Below, piece by piece: positions 45,301 through 55,100 of a stretch of 64,000 nucleotides of DNA. Where the stretch lies: the NCBI RefSeq assembly GCF_042186555.1, contig NC_133332.1:234826015-234890014 (forward strand), given 5' to 3'. The notes under the pieces were generated by a model. It worked only from the letters and a program-made list of their open reading frames with translations, did no database searches and was not told the DNA's origin. The position numbers and the translations under genes are program-made. The stretch is from Aquarana catesbeiana (taxonomy: Eukaryota; Chordata; Amphibia; Anura; Ranidae). Numbering within the stretch: the stretch's first letter is position 1; each line of letters begins with the position of its first letter.

Positions 45301-46417
45301 GTATAACCTTGACCATTTAATGCAGTCAGTTTAATAGGTTTAAGCAGATGTACTTTTCAAGTGTCACCATAGACAAAACTTTTTCCCATTTTTGGATTAA
45401 GTAAAGGGAGTTTTATAACAGCTGTCAGGTTTTTTTTTTTTTTGCCATCTGTGTCCCAATGGGGAGACCTCCTGATCCATAGTCAAAACAGGAAGTGAGA
45501 GAAAATGCCTCCAAAGCGAGGGAATTCAAGGTGTTACCAGGGTCCCCAGAACAAGTGCCCCCATTGGAAGATTTCCTCTCTGTTACTGTTTTGATGTCAA
45601 CCCAAAATTTGGGATTTTCTTTTACCGTTTCTTTCTCTTTCCTTTCTCAATGATAACAACAAACAGGAACAATTGAGACGGTGAATCTTCCTAATGGGGG
45701 GGGGGCACAGACAGCAATAAAAACCTGACAGGGGTTTTAATCCATCTCCACTAAGTTTATCAACCACCAGAACCAATTTCAAGCTAAAGTGGACCTGCTG
45801 ACATTCAAGTAGCAATAACTTTGATAGTTAAAAGACACTTCGTAAAACCTTTAAGGTACACTGATTTGTTGATATTTAAACCCTAGAAAAAAGACGGCCT
45901 TAGAAATGTAATTTTAGGAGATGCAGCTGGCAGTTTGAATGGCAGGCACATTTGAAGCCCAACTCACATGGTGACACCATTATTCACAACTTCAGCTTGC
46001 TACCCCACTCAATGGACTGTGAAAGTATCATCACACTCCATTTCTAGCTCCCAGTGCCTCACATTGGTCTGGAGCTCCAGTTTAAATACAGCAATGTAAA
46101 ATAAGTTATTACAAATAACAGGAAGCCACGCAGATACTGTACATAACCAAACAACCATGAACGTTCAAAGGAAAGCACCTGGAAGTCTGTTAAAAAGGTG
46201 TGACTGAACTACATTTCCAAATATTGATCCTAAAACTAATCTATTCTTACAATAGACAAGAAAATGGGAAGTTGACAGAAAAATACAAATAAGCTTATAA
46301 AATCTAGTTAAGGCAGGATAAATTAAATAACGGGAAGCTGTGCTACGCTCGTATTAGAATTCTGTGTGGGAGATTTCATCTATATATGTCAGGCTATATC
46401 CCCAAAAAGTATCAAAA
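45301..46417. other. unassigned intronic sequence
   Basis: No clear borders; the stretch near 45380-45760 has frog-MITE-like features but I could not define ends. Confidence 0.4.
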
Positions 46418-46789
46418 TTGCATAAGTATAGAGCTTTCCTTGTGTACCCTTAGAAAAGGAAGATTCATGAGAAAAATGGGGATATTTAGAGTACCCACAA
46501 GACAATAACAAAGAACATATTGAATTTGCTAAAAACAAGCATTTATTATATCAAAGTAAATAATGTATTCAACAAAAAAAAACTGCACATTCCACTGGCT
46601 GGGTGTCCAATGAGAATAACTGTAAGGAAGATTGAGATCAATGCGTTTCACCTATCTTGAGGCTTCTTCAGGATCACTTTAATGGTTGATAATAAATCAA
46701 GGGTGCAGCTAGACACAACTTCAACCGCTTTGGGGTAATTTGTACTCAGTAACATACATAGACATATCTGACATGGGATGGAATGTCAT

Positions 46790-47222
46790 GTACCTGGGTG
46801 TCTTCGAACTGGGATGTTCCTGGTTCCACAGCTGCAGTCTTACCTGTTGTGCCACAGAGGAGCTCTGGAGTTATTGCAATGTTCTCCCAGCTTGACGCTG
46901 CGGACAAAGAACTTCCTGTTGCTCAGTGCCCGATTGTTTGGACTTGCTCCCTGGGTGTATTGCTAGCCCTGTGATTTTGACTACCGTGTACTGAACCTCT
47001 GCCTGAATTCTTGACCATTCTCCAGGCTGCTGATTTGGTACTGCCAGCTCGTGTACGACCTCCGCCTGCCTGACCATCCTTTGGATTTCGATTTTGTACT
47101 GCTTTGCCTGATCTGTTGCCGACTTGACCTGCCTGACTACGTTTTCGTCTGAATCCTCAGCATAAAAGCACCACTTCGGACACTACCTACCACAGGTACC
47201 TTACATTACAAACGGGCCACAA
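46790..47222 (+). mobile_element. probable Ty3/gypsy LTR/leader remnant
   Basis: Sequence directly upstream of a gag fragment, rich in CTGCCTGACC-type repeats (TCCGCCTGCCTGACCATCC, GACCTGCCTGACTACG) that in my experience typify amphibian gypsy LTRs. A TATAAAAG-like ATAAAAGCACC is at 47162. LTR ends and primer-binding site could not be fixed. Confidence 0.45.
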
Positions 47223-47800
47223 TGGCAGTGGACCCTGCTGAGATTGTTAAGGCGATTTCATGTTAGGGAACAATTGATTGGAGCTCATTAACAGCATCTT
47301 TCTTCTCTGGACCCCAAGTTAGATGAACTTTGTGCTATGCTTAAATCTTGATTGCCTGGTCCCTCTGCACTGCTCCAGACTCCAGCTTCTACTCCTGCTC
47401 CAATCCAACCTGCCTCTTCTGTGCCACCCAAAGTTCCCTTGCCTGAAAAATTTGGTAGTGATACTGAGGACTGCAGAGGTTTTTTAAATGGCTCCAGTTT
47501 TCATTTCCACAACAACCCTGGGTCTTTTAGCACTTCGTCTGCCAAAGTGACTTTTGTAATTTTCTTGTTAAAAGGGAAGGCCCTGGCCTGGGTCTCTTCT
47601 TACCTGGAATGCAATGATCCTGTGCTGCAAGATGCTTGGGAAAATGGAGAACTAACATCTTGGGGGCCGCCCTGTTATCTAAATTGTTTGTCTCAACCCA
47701 AAAGACTTTCTGGTTGTCTGCTGGCTTCTATGGCCATCCCACCTACCTTGCCTTGCAAATACCATGCTTACCTTACATGGAATGATGCTAATCCATAAAT
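47223..47800 (+). pseudogene. Ty3/gypsy gag fragment
   Basis: An ATG at 47223 opens MAVDPAEIVKAISC then stops. A further frame (47352-47798) contains PLPEKFGSDTEDCRGFLNG and LLKGKALAWVSSYLE, the capsid-like gag signature of sushi/RTL-type Ty3/gypsy elements (P-E-K-F-x-G..., R-G-F-L-N, L-x-G-K-A-L-A-W). Frames are broken; protease and polymerase are absent. Gag would form the virus-like particle; this copy is inactive. Confidence 0.75.
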
Positions 47801-47913
47801 TCTATCTATATGATAATGTTATGTACCAGGTGGGTAGATTTATGAAGTATATGCCAACCACAGATACAGGTCAGTATTAGATGAAATCCTTGTGAAACAT
47901 TCTCAGACATTTG

Positions 47914-48929
47914 CAGGGGCGGCCCGTGCATTGTGGGCGCACGGCGCCGCCCCCTATCCATGCATCCGGCCCCTTTCAGGACACCAGACGCATGGATTCC
48001 TATGGCGGGGGCAGGAGGGGGTGGTACTTTTTGAAGCACCTGATTAGAGCCAGAGGCTCTAATAGGCTTCAAAATAGGGTGGGCTCAGGGCGCAGAGAGT
48101 GCGCCCTGATCCCACCCAATTGTTTGACGATGGCGAATTAATTTTCACTATTTTCATTCTAACCTTCCTCTCCGCCAATAAGGAGGCAGGGCATCAGAAC
48201 CTGTCTCCTCATTGGCCAAAGCGCCAGGCCACTCTATTGGATGCCTGGCGCTTAGGAAGCGGAGGAGACACACGCTGAAGCGGAAGTCGCCGGCGCTCTG
48301 GTGCACTTGGAGAGGAGCTGCTGCCTGGGGGTCTGTCAGAGCCACTCATGGGGGGGTTGGGGGTGCTGCCAGAGGCGCGAGCCCCGCGAGTGGGGAGGGG
48401 GTCGGTGGGCACAGTGGCTGCATATGATGGGCACAGTGACTGTATTTGGTGGGCACAGTGGCTGCATATGATGGGCACAGTGGCTGCACATGATGAGCAC
48501 AGTGGCTGCACATGATGGGCACAGTGGCTGTATTTGGTGGGCACAGCGGCTGCACATGATGGGCACAGTGACTATTTGGTGGGCACAGTGGCTGCACATG
48601 ATGGGCACAGTGGCTGAACTTGGTGGGCACAGTGGCCGCACTTGGTGGGCACAGTGGCCGCACTTGGTGGGCACAGTGGCCGCACTTGGTGGGCACAGTG
48701 GCCGCACTTGGTGGGCACAGTGGCCGCACTTGGTGGGCACAGTGGCTGCATATGATGGGACACAGTGGCTGCATTTGCTGTGCACAGAGTGGCTGCAATT
48801 GATGGGCAAGGTGGCTGAATTTGATAGGCACAGTGAGGCTGCAATTGATGTGTTTTTTTTTAAGTATTTTTCTGAATTTTTCAGTTTGTTTGCGTTCCCC
48901 CCAAAAATTTTGAGCGCCAGCTGCCACTG
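47914..48929. mobile_element. hAT-like non-autonomous element with minisatellite
   Basis: Left end CAGGGGCGGCCCGTGCATTG and right end GCGCCAGCTGCCACTG are imperfect inverted repeats; flanks GACATTTG (47906-47913) and GTCATTGG (48930-48937) are a 6-of-8 TSD. The core carries GC-rich inverted sequence near 48170-48250 and a long minisatellite. It lies in the loop of the foldback. Confidence 0.7.
48408..48845. repeat. minisatellite, 21-bp unit
   Basis: About 20 tandem copies of GGGCACAGTGGCTGCATATG-like units with variants (CCGCACTTGGT, TGTATTTGGT). Because 21 is a multiple of 3, all six frames stay open, giving false Cys/His-rich reading frames. Confidence 0.97.
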
Positions 48930-49476
48930 GTCATTGGTATCAAGAACAAGCCATAAGAAATTTCTCACCAGGGTTTTCAATTTCTCTCATATCAACCAAA
49001 CTGGTATAGAGAATGTAAAGATTAGCCTATCTGGTTGAAGTTGTGTCTAGCTGCAAACTTGATTTATTATCAACCATTAAAAGGGATCCTGAAGAAGCCT
49101 CAAGATAGGCCAAATATGTTGATCCCGATCTTCCATATGGTTATTCTCATTGGACACCCAGCCAGTGGAATGCGCAGTTATCAATATGTTTGATGAATAC
49201 ATTAATTACTTGGATATAAATGTATGTTTTTAACAAATGTAATATGTTCTTTGCTATGGTTTTGTGGGCACTCTAAATATCCCCATTTTTCTCTTGGATC
49301 TTTTCCCCTTCTAAGGGTACATGAGGAAAGCTCTATACTTATGCAATCCTGTGCTATGTTCATGCAGAGGAACTCAACAGGTTCTCCTTAATGGAGGGCC
49401 CACACTATTTGTCACCCCATTAGGCTGCTGGAAGCAAAGAAAGGGAACCCTGTTTAATCTCAAAGACTCAGTCTAA

Positions 49477-49920
49477 GGCCTCATGCACACAGGACTTTAT
49501 TTTTAACTCTCCTAGAAGCCAGCAGCGTTTTTGAATAAAAAAAAAACCTGACGCCTGTAAAAGTGTCCAATGCTTTAACAAGCGCTTAGGCGCATTTATT
49601 GGAGTTAAGCGCTTGGGCATGAATTCATTTCTTTGGCCAGAATAAATCATTTATTCTGGCCATTGAAATGAATTAACGCTCAAGCGCTAAATACGCCTGG
49701 CGCTAACACACAATTGGGTGCGTTTACAAGTGTCAAGTGTTATTTCTTCCCAAACTCTGCTACTCCTGGATGCACTGGCAGAGGGTTTTTTCCTGCCACT
49801 AAACGTCGATGTGTGGATGGACCCATCGGCTAACTTGTGGGCAGTTAAGAGGCAGGAAAAAAAAAAAAACGCCAGATGCACCTAACAGCATTTGCAAAAA
49901 CATCCAGTGTGCATGAGGCC
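49477..49920. mobile_element. MITE (GGCCTCATGCACAC TIR), TAA TSD
   Basis: Starts GGCCTCATGCACACAGG, ends CAGTGTGCATGAGGCC, flanked by TAA at 49474-49476 and 49921-49923. Internal inverted repeats centre near 49620-49680 (TTCTGGCCA). TIR plus TAA duplication suggests PIF/Harbinger. Confidence 0.82.
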
Positions 49921-50250
49921 TAAAACTTACATAGGGATGGGGACTATCCCAACCCACATATGACAGTATTGGTCCAATCATCAAGCACCAGTATTTTCAC
50001 ATGGAAGAAAAGGGAGTGAATCACATACCCTGATGTTCCAAGAAATTTCTTTACTCCTGGTGGCCAAACGGAATGTGAGTTTAAGTTGCCAGTGTGGCCA
50101 CCATTATAATTAACCGTTACATTGTCCTGCATGGTAAAAGCACAGGTTCATCCTAAAGTGCACCATTAAATGTTACTTCTGTTTTGAGTGGAAATATAGT
50201 TACCTAGTAGATTCTTAAATTTCTTTAAGCCCAGAATTGTTAGGATCCGT

Positions 50251-50503
50251 TAAAGTAGGGCTGACCATAGATGGATCATATCTTTACAGTTGAGGTGGAT
50301 AGAGGAATCCTCTTCGCTAAGACATTGTATTCTGACAGTGGGGACTCTCAGAATACTCTGTCAAAATACTTTTTATCAGCGGCTGCTGACTGAGAAAAGG
50401 TTTCCAACAAGTCAGTTTGGCAGAAATTGATTGTTCAACAGACTTTTGATGATCGGGAGAGGTCAAACGTGCATCTAAATTTTCGATCCATCTATGGCCA
50501 GCT
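50251..50503. mobile_element. MITE, CCATAGATGG family
   Basis: Left TAGGGCTGACCATAGATGGATC mirrored at the right by GATCCATCTATGGCCAGCTT. Related to 21895-22198 and 26450-26690. Confidence 0.7.
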
Positions 50504-50709
50504 TCATCCCGTCACTGAGCAATTTAAACTGAGCAAATGATGGAGAAAAAAAAAAAGTTGAAGTCAACTTCAATGAAAACTATCAGTAGATGCAGAAATA
50601 TAGCGATGGGAAGTTAACTTTTCCTGTCAAGGTCAAGCTTGACGAGTAGGGACGCTGTCTAAATCTCAGCAGAAAATGCAACATACTTATAGAATTATAT
50701 ATATATATT

Positions 50710-51058
50710 TTATTTATTTATTTATTTCAGGTACTTATATAGCGCCGTCAATTTACGCAGCGCTTTACATATATATATATATATTATACATTCACATCAG
50801 TCCCTATACCCTCAAGGAGCTTACAATCTAAGGTCCGTAACTCACATTCATACCTATACTAGGGCCAATTTAGACTGGATCCAATTAACCTACCAGCATG
50901 TCTTTGGAGTGTGGGAGGAAACCGGAGTACCCGGAGGAAACCCACGCAGACACAGGGAGAACATGCAAACTCCAGGCAGGTAGTGTCGTGGTCGGGATTC
51001 GAACCAGCAACCCTTCTTACTGCAAGGCGAGAGTGCTACCCACTGCACCACTGTGCCG

Positions 51059-51060
<2 letters not shown>
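50710..51060 (-). mobile_element. tRNA-derived SINE with LINE-shared tail, copy 1
   Basis: On the minus strand the head (from 51060) has an A-box-like TGGTGCAGTGGGTAGC and a B-box GGTTCGAATCCC, the internal RNA polymerase III promoter of tRNA-derived SINEs. The central block GTTTGCATGTTCTCCCTGTG...GGTACTCCGGTTTCCTCCCA is a widely conserved vertebrate SINE-type domain. The 3' tail (GCGCTGCGTAAATTGACGGC, CTATATAAGTACCTG, TAAATAAATA) matches the LINE tail near 14341-14480. Mobilised by that LINE type (inference). Confidence 0.85.

Positions 51061-51122
<62 letters not shown>
51060..51122. repeat. (TA)n microsatellite
   Basis: About 60 bp of TA repeat abutting the head of the SINE. Confidence 0.95.
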
Positions 51123-51131
<9 letters not shown>

Positions 51132-51426
51132 GTGTGCATTTATCTGTTTACCTACAGTTGAGTTTTAAATTATTTGGAGAGTATTAAAGACTGGTTCAGC
51201 ATGATGGCCAATTAACTGACATTTTTGGAGCATTCAGCAATGGAAGCCTCCATATTTTTATCACTATCTTTATTTAAGTCCCTTCAATAATCCCATATCA
51301 AAAAGAAGAATTTACATTCTGAGATATTAAAAGGGACTGCATATTATGGAAAGCCGGTATGATGTGTGGAAGATCCAAGTGGATAAGATGCATCAGTAAG
51401 AACTGCTCTGTGACAAACCAAGGTAC

Positions 51427-51631
51427 CTGCATAGATGATTTGATCTTCCCGGAGTGGCCTCTTATCCCAGTTTGATAACTGTTCGGTCTTGTCTAATGGT
51501 TTGCCCAACACATCCTTTACCAGTAAACTTAACCCCTTCTCTGGCTGGCGAATGCCTTCTTCACCCAGCCTGTCTTCCAGGACATCTACCGGCCCACCAG
51601 GAGTCCTCACTCGACCACGGCAGCTCTGAAT
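51427..51631 (-). CDS. exd3: EXD3 exon: exonuclease domain before motif III
   Basis: A 205-nt minus-strand exon (68 codons plus 1 base) with acceptor TTTGCTTTAG and donor GCAG|GTACCT. It contains GLSLLVKDVLGKPLDKTEQL and SNWDKRPLREDQIIYA, the highly conserved C-terminal half of the RNase D/WRN-type DEDDy 3'-5' exonuclease fold; the Y of IIYA is the catalytic Tyr of YxxxD. The first 30 residues are a less conserved loop with RTPGGPVDVLEDRLGEEG. The last base of the exon is completed by 43951-44111 to give YAAAD. EXD3 is a predicted 3'-5' RNA/DNA exonuclease; substrate in frogs unknown. Confidence 0.96.
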
Positions 51632-52030
51632 CTAAAGCAAAAAGAAAATGCATCTTTAATGGAACACTATATGCACTTTCAATGAGCACATTCATTTAAG
51701 GTATTTTTTACCTACTTTCTAGTGCATATTTTTTTGTTACTGTATTAAATATAAAGATTTGTAGATTAGCTACTGGAGGGAGCCCTCACTGACTCAAATG
51801 AAGCTCTTTACATCTGCTTAACGGCTGTTTTGATAGACCTGCATTGTGAGAAGCCTAAGCAAACCAAATCCATCATACGTCATACTATAAAGCAGGAAGC
51901 AGAATATATGAATTAAAAGGGGCAAATATAGCTGATGCCCCTGCATAAATGCTGTATAACATTACAAATGTATTCTTTTTTACATTAAAACACATGGATA
52001 CCATTATTTACATCAAGCTGGATGATTTTA
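51632..52030. other. unassigned intronic sequence
   Basis: No recognised elements. Confidence 0.5.
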
Positions 52031-52039
52031 GATGTGTGC

Positions 52040-52134
52040 GTGTGTTCAGTTGTTTAGTCATGTCCGAAGCTTCGTGACCTCATGGACCATAGCATGCCAG
52101 GCTTTTCTATCCTCCGCTGCCTCCCGAAGCCTGC
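52040..52134 (+). mobile_element. BovB/Sauria-like SINE, left half
   Basis: GTTCAGTTGTTTAGTCATGT, GCTTCGTGACCTCATGGACC and GCATGCCAGGC are the conserved 3'-body sequence shared by BovB (RTE) LINEs and Sauria-type SINEs. The match stops at the TTAA of copy C and resumes at 57303. Confidence 0.75.
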
Positions 52135-55100
52135 TTAACCACTTCAGCCCTGGAAGGATTTACCCCCTTCCTGACCAGAGCACTTTTTACAATTTGGCAC
52201 TGCGTCGCTTTAACTGCTAATTGCGCGGTTATGCAAAGCTGTACCCAAACAAAATTTGCGTCCTTTTCTTCCCACAAATAGAGCTTTCTTTTGATGGTAT
52301 TTGATCACCTCTGCGGTTTTTATTTTTTGCGCTATAAACGGAAAAAGACCGAAAATTTTGAAAAAAATTATAATTTCTACTTTTTGTTATAAAAAAATCC
52401 AATAAACTCAATTTTAGTCACACATTTAGGCCAAAATGTATTTGGCCACATGTCTTTGGTAAAAAAAATGTCAATAAGCGTATATTTATTGGTTTGCGCA
52501 AAAGTTATAGCGTCTACAAACTAGGGTACATTTACTGGAATTTACACAGCTTTTAGTTTATGACTGCCTATGTCATTTCTTGAGGTGCTAAAATGGCAGG
52601 GCGGTACAAACCCCCCCAAATGACCCCATTTTGGAAAGTAGACACCCCAAGAAAATTGCTGAGAGGCATGTTGAGCCCATTGAATATTAATTTTTTTTGT
52701 CCCAAGTGATTGAATAATGACAAAAAAAAAAAAAATTACAAAAAGTTGTCACTAAATGATATATTGCTCACACAGGCCATGGGCATATGTGGAATTGCAC
52801 CCCAAAATATATTCAGCTGCTTCTCCTGAGTACGGGGATACCACATGTGACCCAAATGACCCAATTTTGGAAAGTAGACACCCCAAGCTATTTGCTTTGA
52901 GGCATGTTGAGTCCATGGAATATTTTATATTTTGACACAAGTTGTGGGAAAGTGACAAATTTTTTTTTTTTTTTTTTTGCACAAAGTTGTCACTAAATGA
53001 TATATTGCTCACACAGGCCATGGGCATATGTGGAATTGCACCCCAAAATACATTTAGCTGCTTCTCCTGAGTACGGGGATACCACATGTGTGGGACTTTT
53101 TGGGAGCCTAGCCGCGTACGGGGCCCAGAAAACCAATCACCGCCTTCAGGATTTCTGAAGGGTGTAGATTTTTGATTTCACTCTTCACTGCCTATCACAG
53201 TTTCAGAGGCCATGGAATGCCCAGGTGGCACAACCCCCCCCCAAATGACCCCATTTTGGAAAGTAGACACCCCAAGCTATTTGCTGAGAGGCATGATGAG
53301 TATTTTGCTGCTCTCATTTGTTTTTGAAAATGAAGAAAGACAAGAAAAAACATTTTTTTTTTTTTTCAATTTTCAAAACTTTGTGACAAAAAGTGAGGTC
53401 TGCAAAATACTCACTATACCCCTCAGCAAATAGCTTGGGGTGTCTACTTTCCAAAATGGGGTCATTTGGGGGGGGGGGGTTTTGTGCCACCTGGGCATTC
53501 CATGGCCTCCGAAACTGTGACAGGCAGTGAAGAGTGAAATCAAAAATTTACGCCCTTAGAAAGCCTGAAGGCGGTGCTTGGTTTTCGGGGTCCCGTACGC
53601 GGCTAGGCTCCCAAAAAGTCTTACGCATGTGGTATCCCCGTACTCAGGAGAAGCAACAGAATTTATTTTGGGGTGTAATTTCACATATTCCCATGGCATG
53701 TTTGAGCAATATATCATTTAGTGACAACTTTGTGCAAAAAGAAAAAAAAAATTTTGTCTCTTTCCCGCAACTTGTGTCACAATATAAAATATTCCATGGA
53801 CTCGACATGCCTCTCAGCAAATAGCTTGGGGTTTCTACTTTCCAAAATGGGGTCATTTGGGGGGGGGGGGTTTGAACTGTCCTGGCATTTTATGCACAAC
53901 ATTTAGAAGCTTATGTCACACATCACCCACTCTTCTAACCACTTGAAGACAAAGCCCTTTCTGACACTTTTTGTTTACATGAAAAAATTATTTTTTTTTG
54001 CAAGAAAATTATTTTGAACCCCCAAACATTATATATTTTTTTTAAAGCAAATGCCCTACAAATTAAAATGGTGGGTGTTTTGTTGTTTTTTTTTTTCACA
54101 CAGTATTTGCGCAGCGATTTTTCAAACGCATTTTTTGGTGGAAAAACACACTTTTTTAAATTTTAATGCACTAAAACACACTATATTGCCCAAATGTTTG
54201 ATGAAATAAAAAAGATGATCTTAGGCCAAGTACATGGATACCAAACATGACATGCTTTAAAATTGCGCACAAACGTGCAGTGGCAACAAAATAAATAAAT
54301 TTTTTTAAAGCCTTTAAAAGCCTTTACAGGTTACCACTTTAGATTTACAGAGGAGGTCTACTGCTAAAATTACTGCCCTTGATCTGACCTTCGCGGTGAT
54401 ACCTCACATGCATGGTGCAATTGCTGTTTACATTTGACGCCAGACCGACGCGTGCGTTCGCCTTAGCGCGAGAGCAGGGGGGGACAGGGGTTCTTTTTTT
54501 TTTTTCTTTATTATTTTTTTGCTTTTTTATCTTATTTTTAAACTGTTCCTTTCATTTTTTTTTTTTTAAATCATTTTTATTGTTATCTCAGGGAATGTAA
54601 ATATTCCCTATGATAGCAATAGGTAGTGACAGGTACTCTTTTTTGAAAAAATTGGGGTCTATTAGACCCTAGATCTCTCCTCTGCCCTCAAAGCATCTGA
54701 CCACACCAAGATCGGTGTGATAAAATGCTTTCCCAATTTCCCAATGGCGCTGTTTACATCCGGCGAAATCTAAGTCATAAAATGCTCGTAGCTTCCGGTT
54801 TCTTAGGCCATAGAGATTTTTGGAGCTACTCTGGTCTCTGATCAGCTCTATGGTCAGCTGGCTGAATCACCGGCTGCATTCTCAGGTTCCCTATTGAGAC
54901 AGGAGAGCCAGAGAAAAACAGGGAAGACGGTGGGGGGCATTCCCTCCCACTGCTTGGAAAAGCAGTCTAGAGGCTAATTAGCCACTAGGATTGCTTTTAC
55001 ATGAAAGCCGACCGCTAGCTGAAAAGAATGATACCAAGATGATACCTAAACCTGCAGGCATCATTCTGGTATAACCATTCAAAGTCGTGAATGGCGTACC

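Larger units (their letters stand above)
46418..49347. mobile_element. foldback element with a 2.3-kb loop full of other elements
   Basis: Left arm 46418-46725 and right arm 49033-49347 are inverted repeats: TTGCATAAGTATAGAGCTTT with AAAGCTCTATACTTATGCAA, CCAGTGGAATGTGCAG-type centre blocks, and GTGCAGCTAGACACAACTTC with GAAGTTGTGTCTAGCTGC. The loop contains a Ty3/gypsy fragment and a hAT-like element, so the present loop is larger than the original. Confidence 0.85.

Noticed and set aside
48336..49038. Long frames on both strands with CAHQV/CPPSAATVP repeats resembling zinc-finger or repeat proteins
   Set aside because: They are translations of a 21-bp minisatellite inside a hAT-like element, open in several frames at once.
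50710..51060. A tRNA gene, because of A- and B-box sequences
   Set aside because: No cloverleaf acceptor stem; the body and LINE-like tail identify a tRNA-derived SINE.
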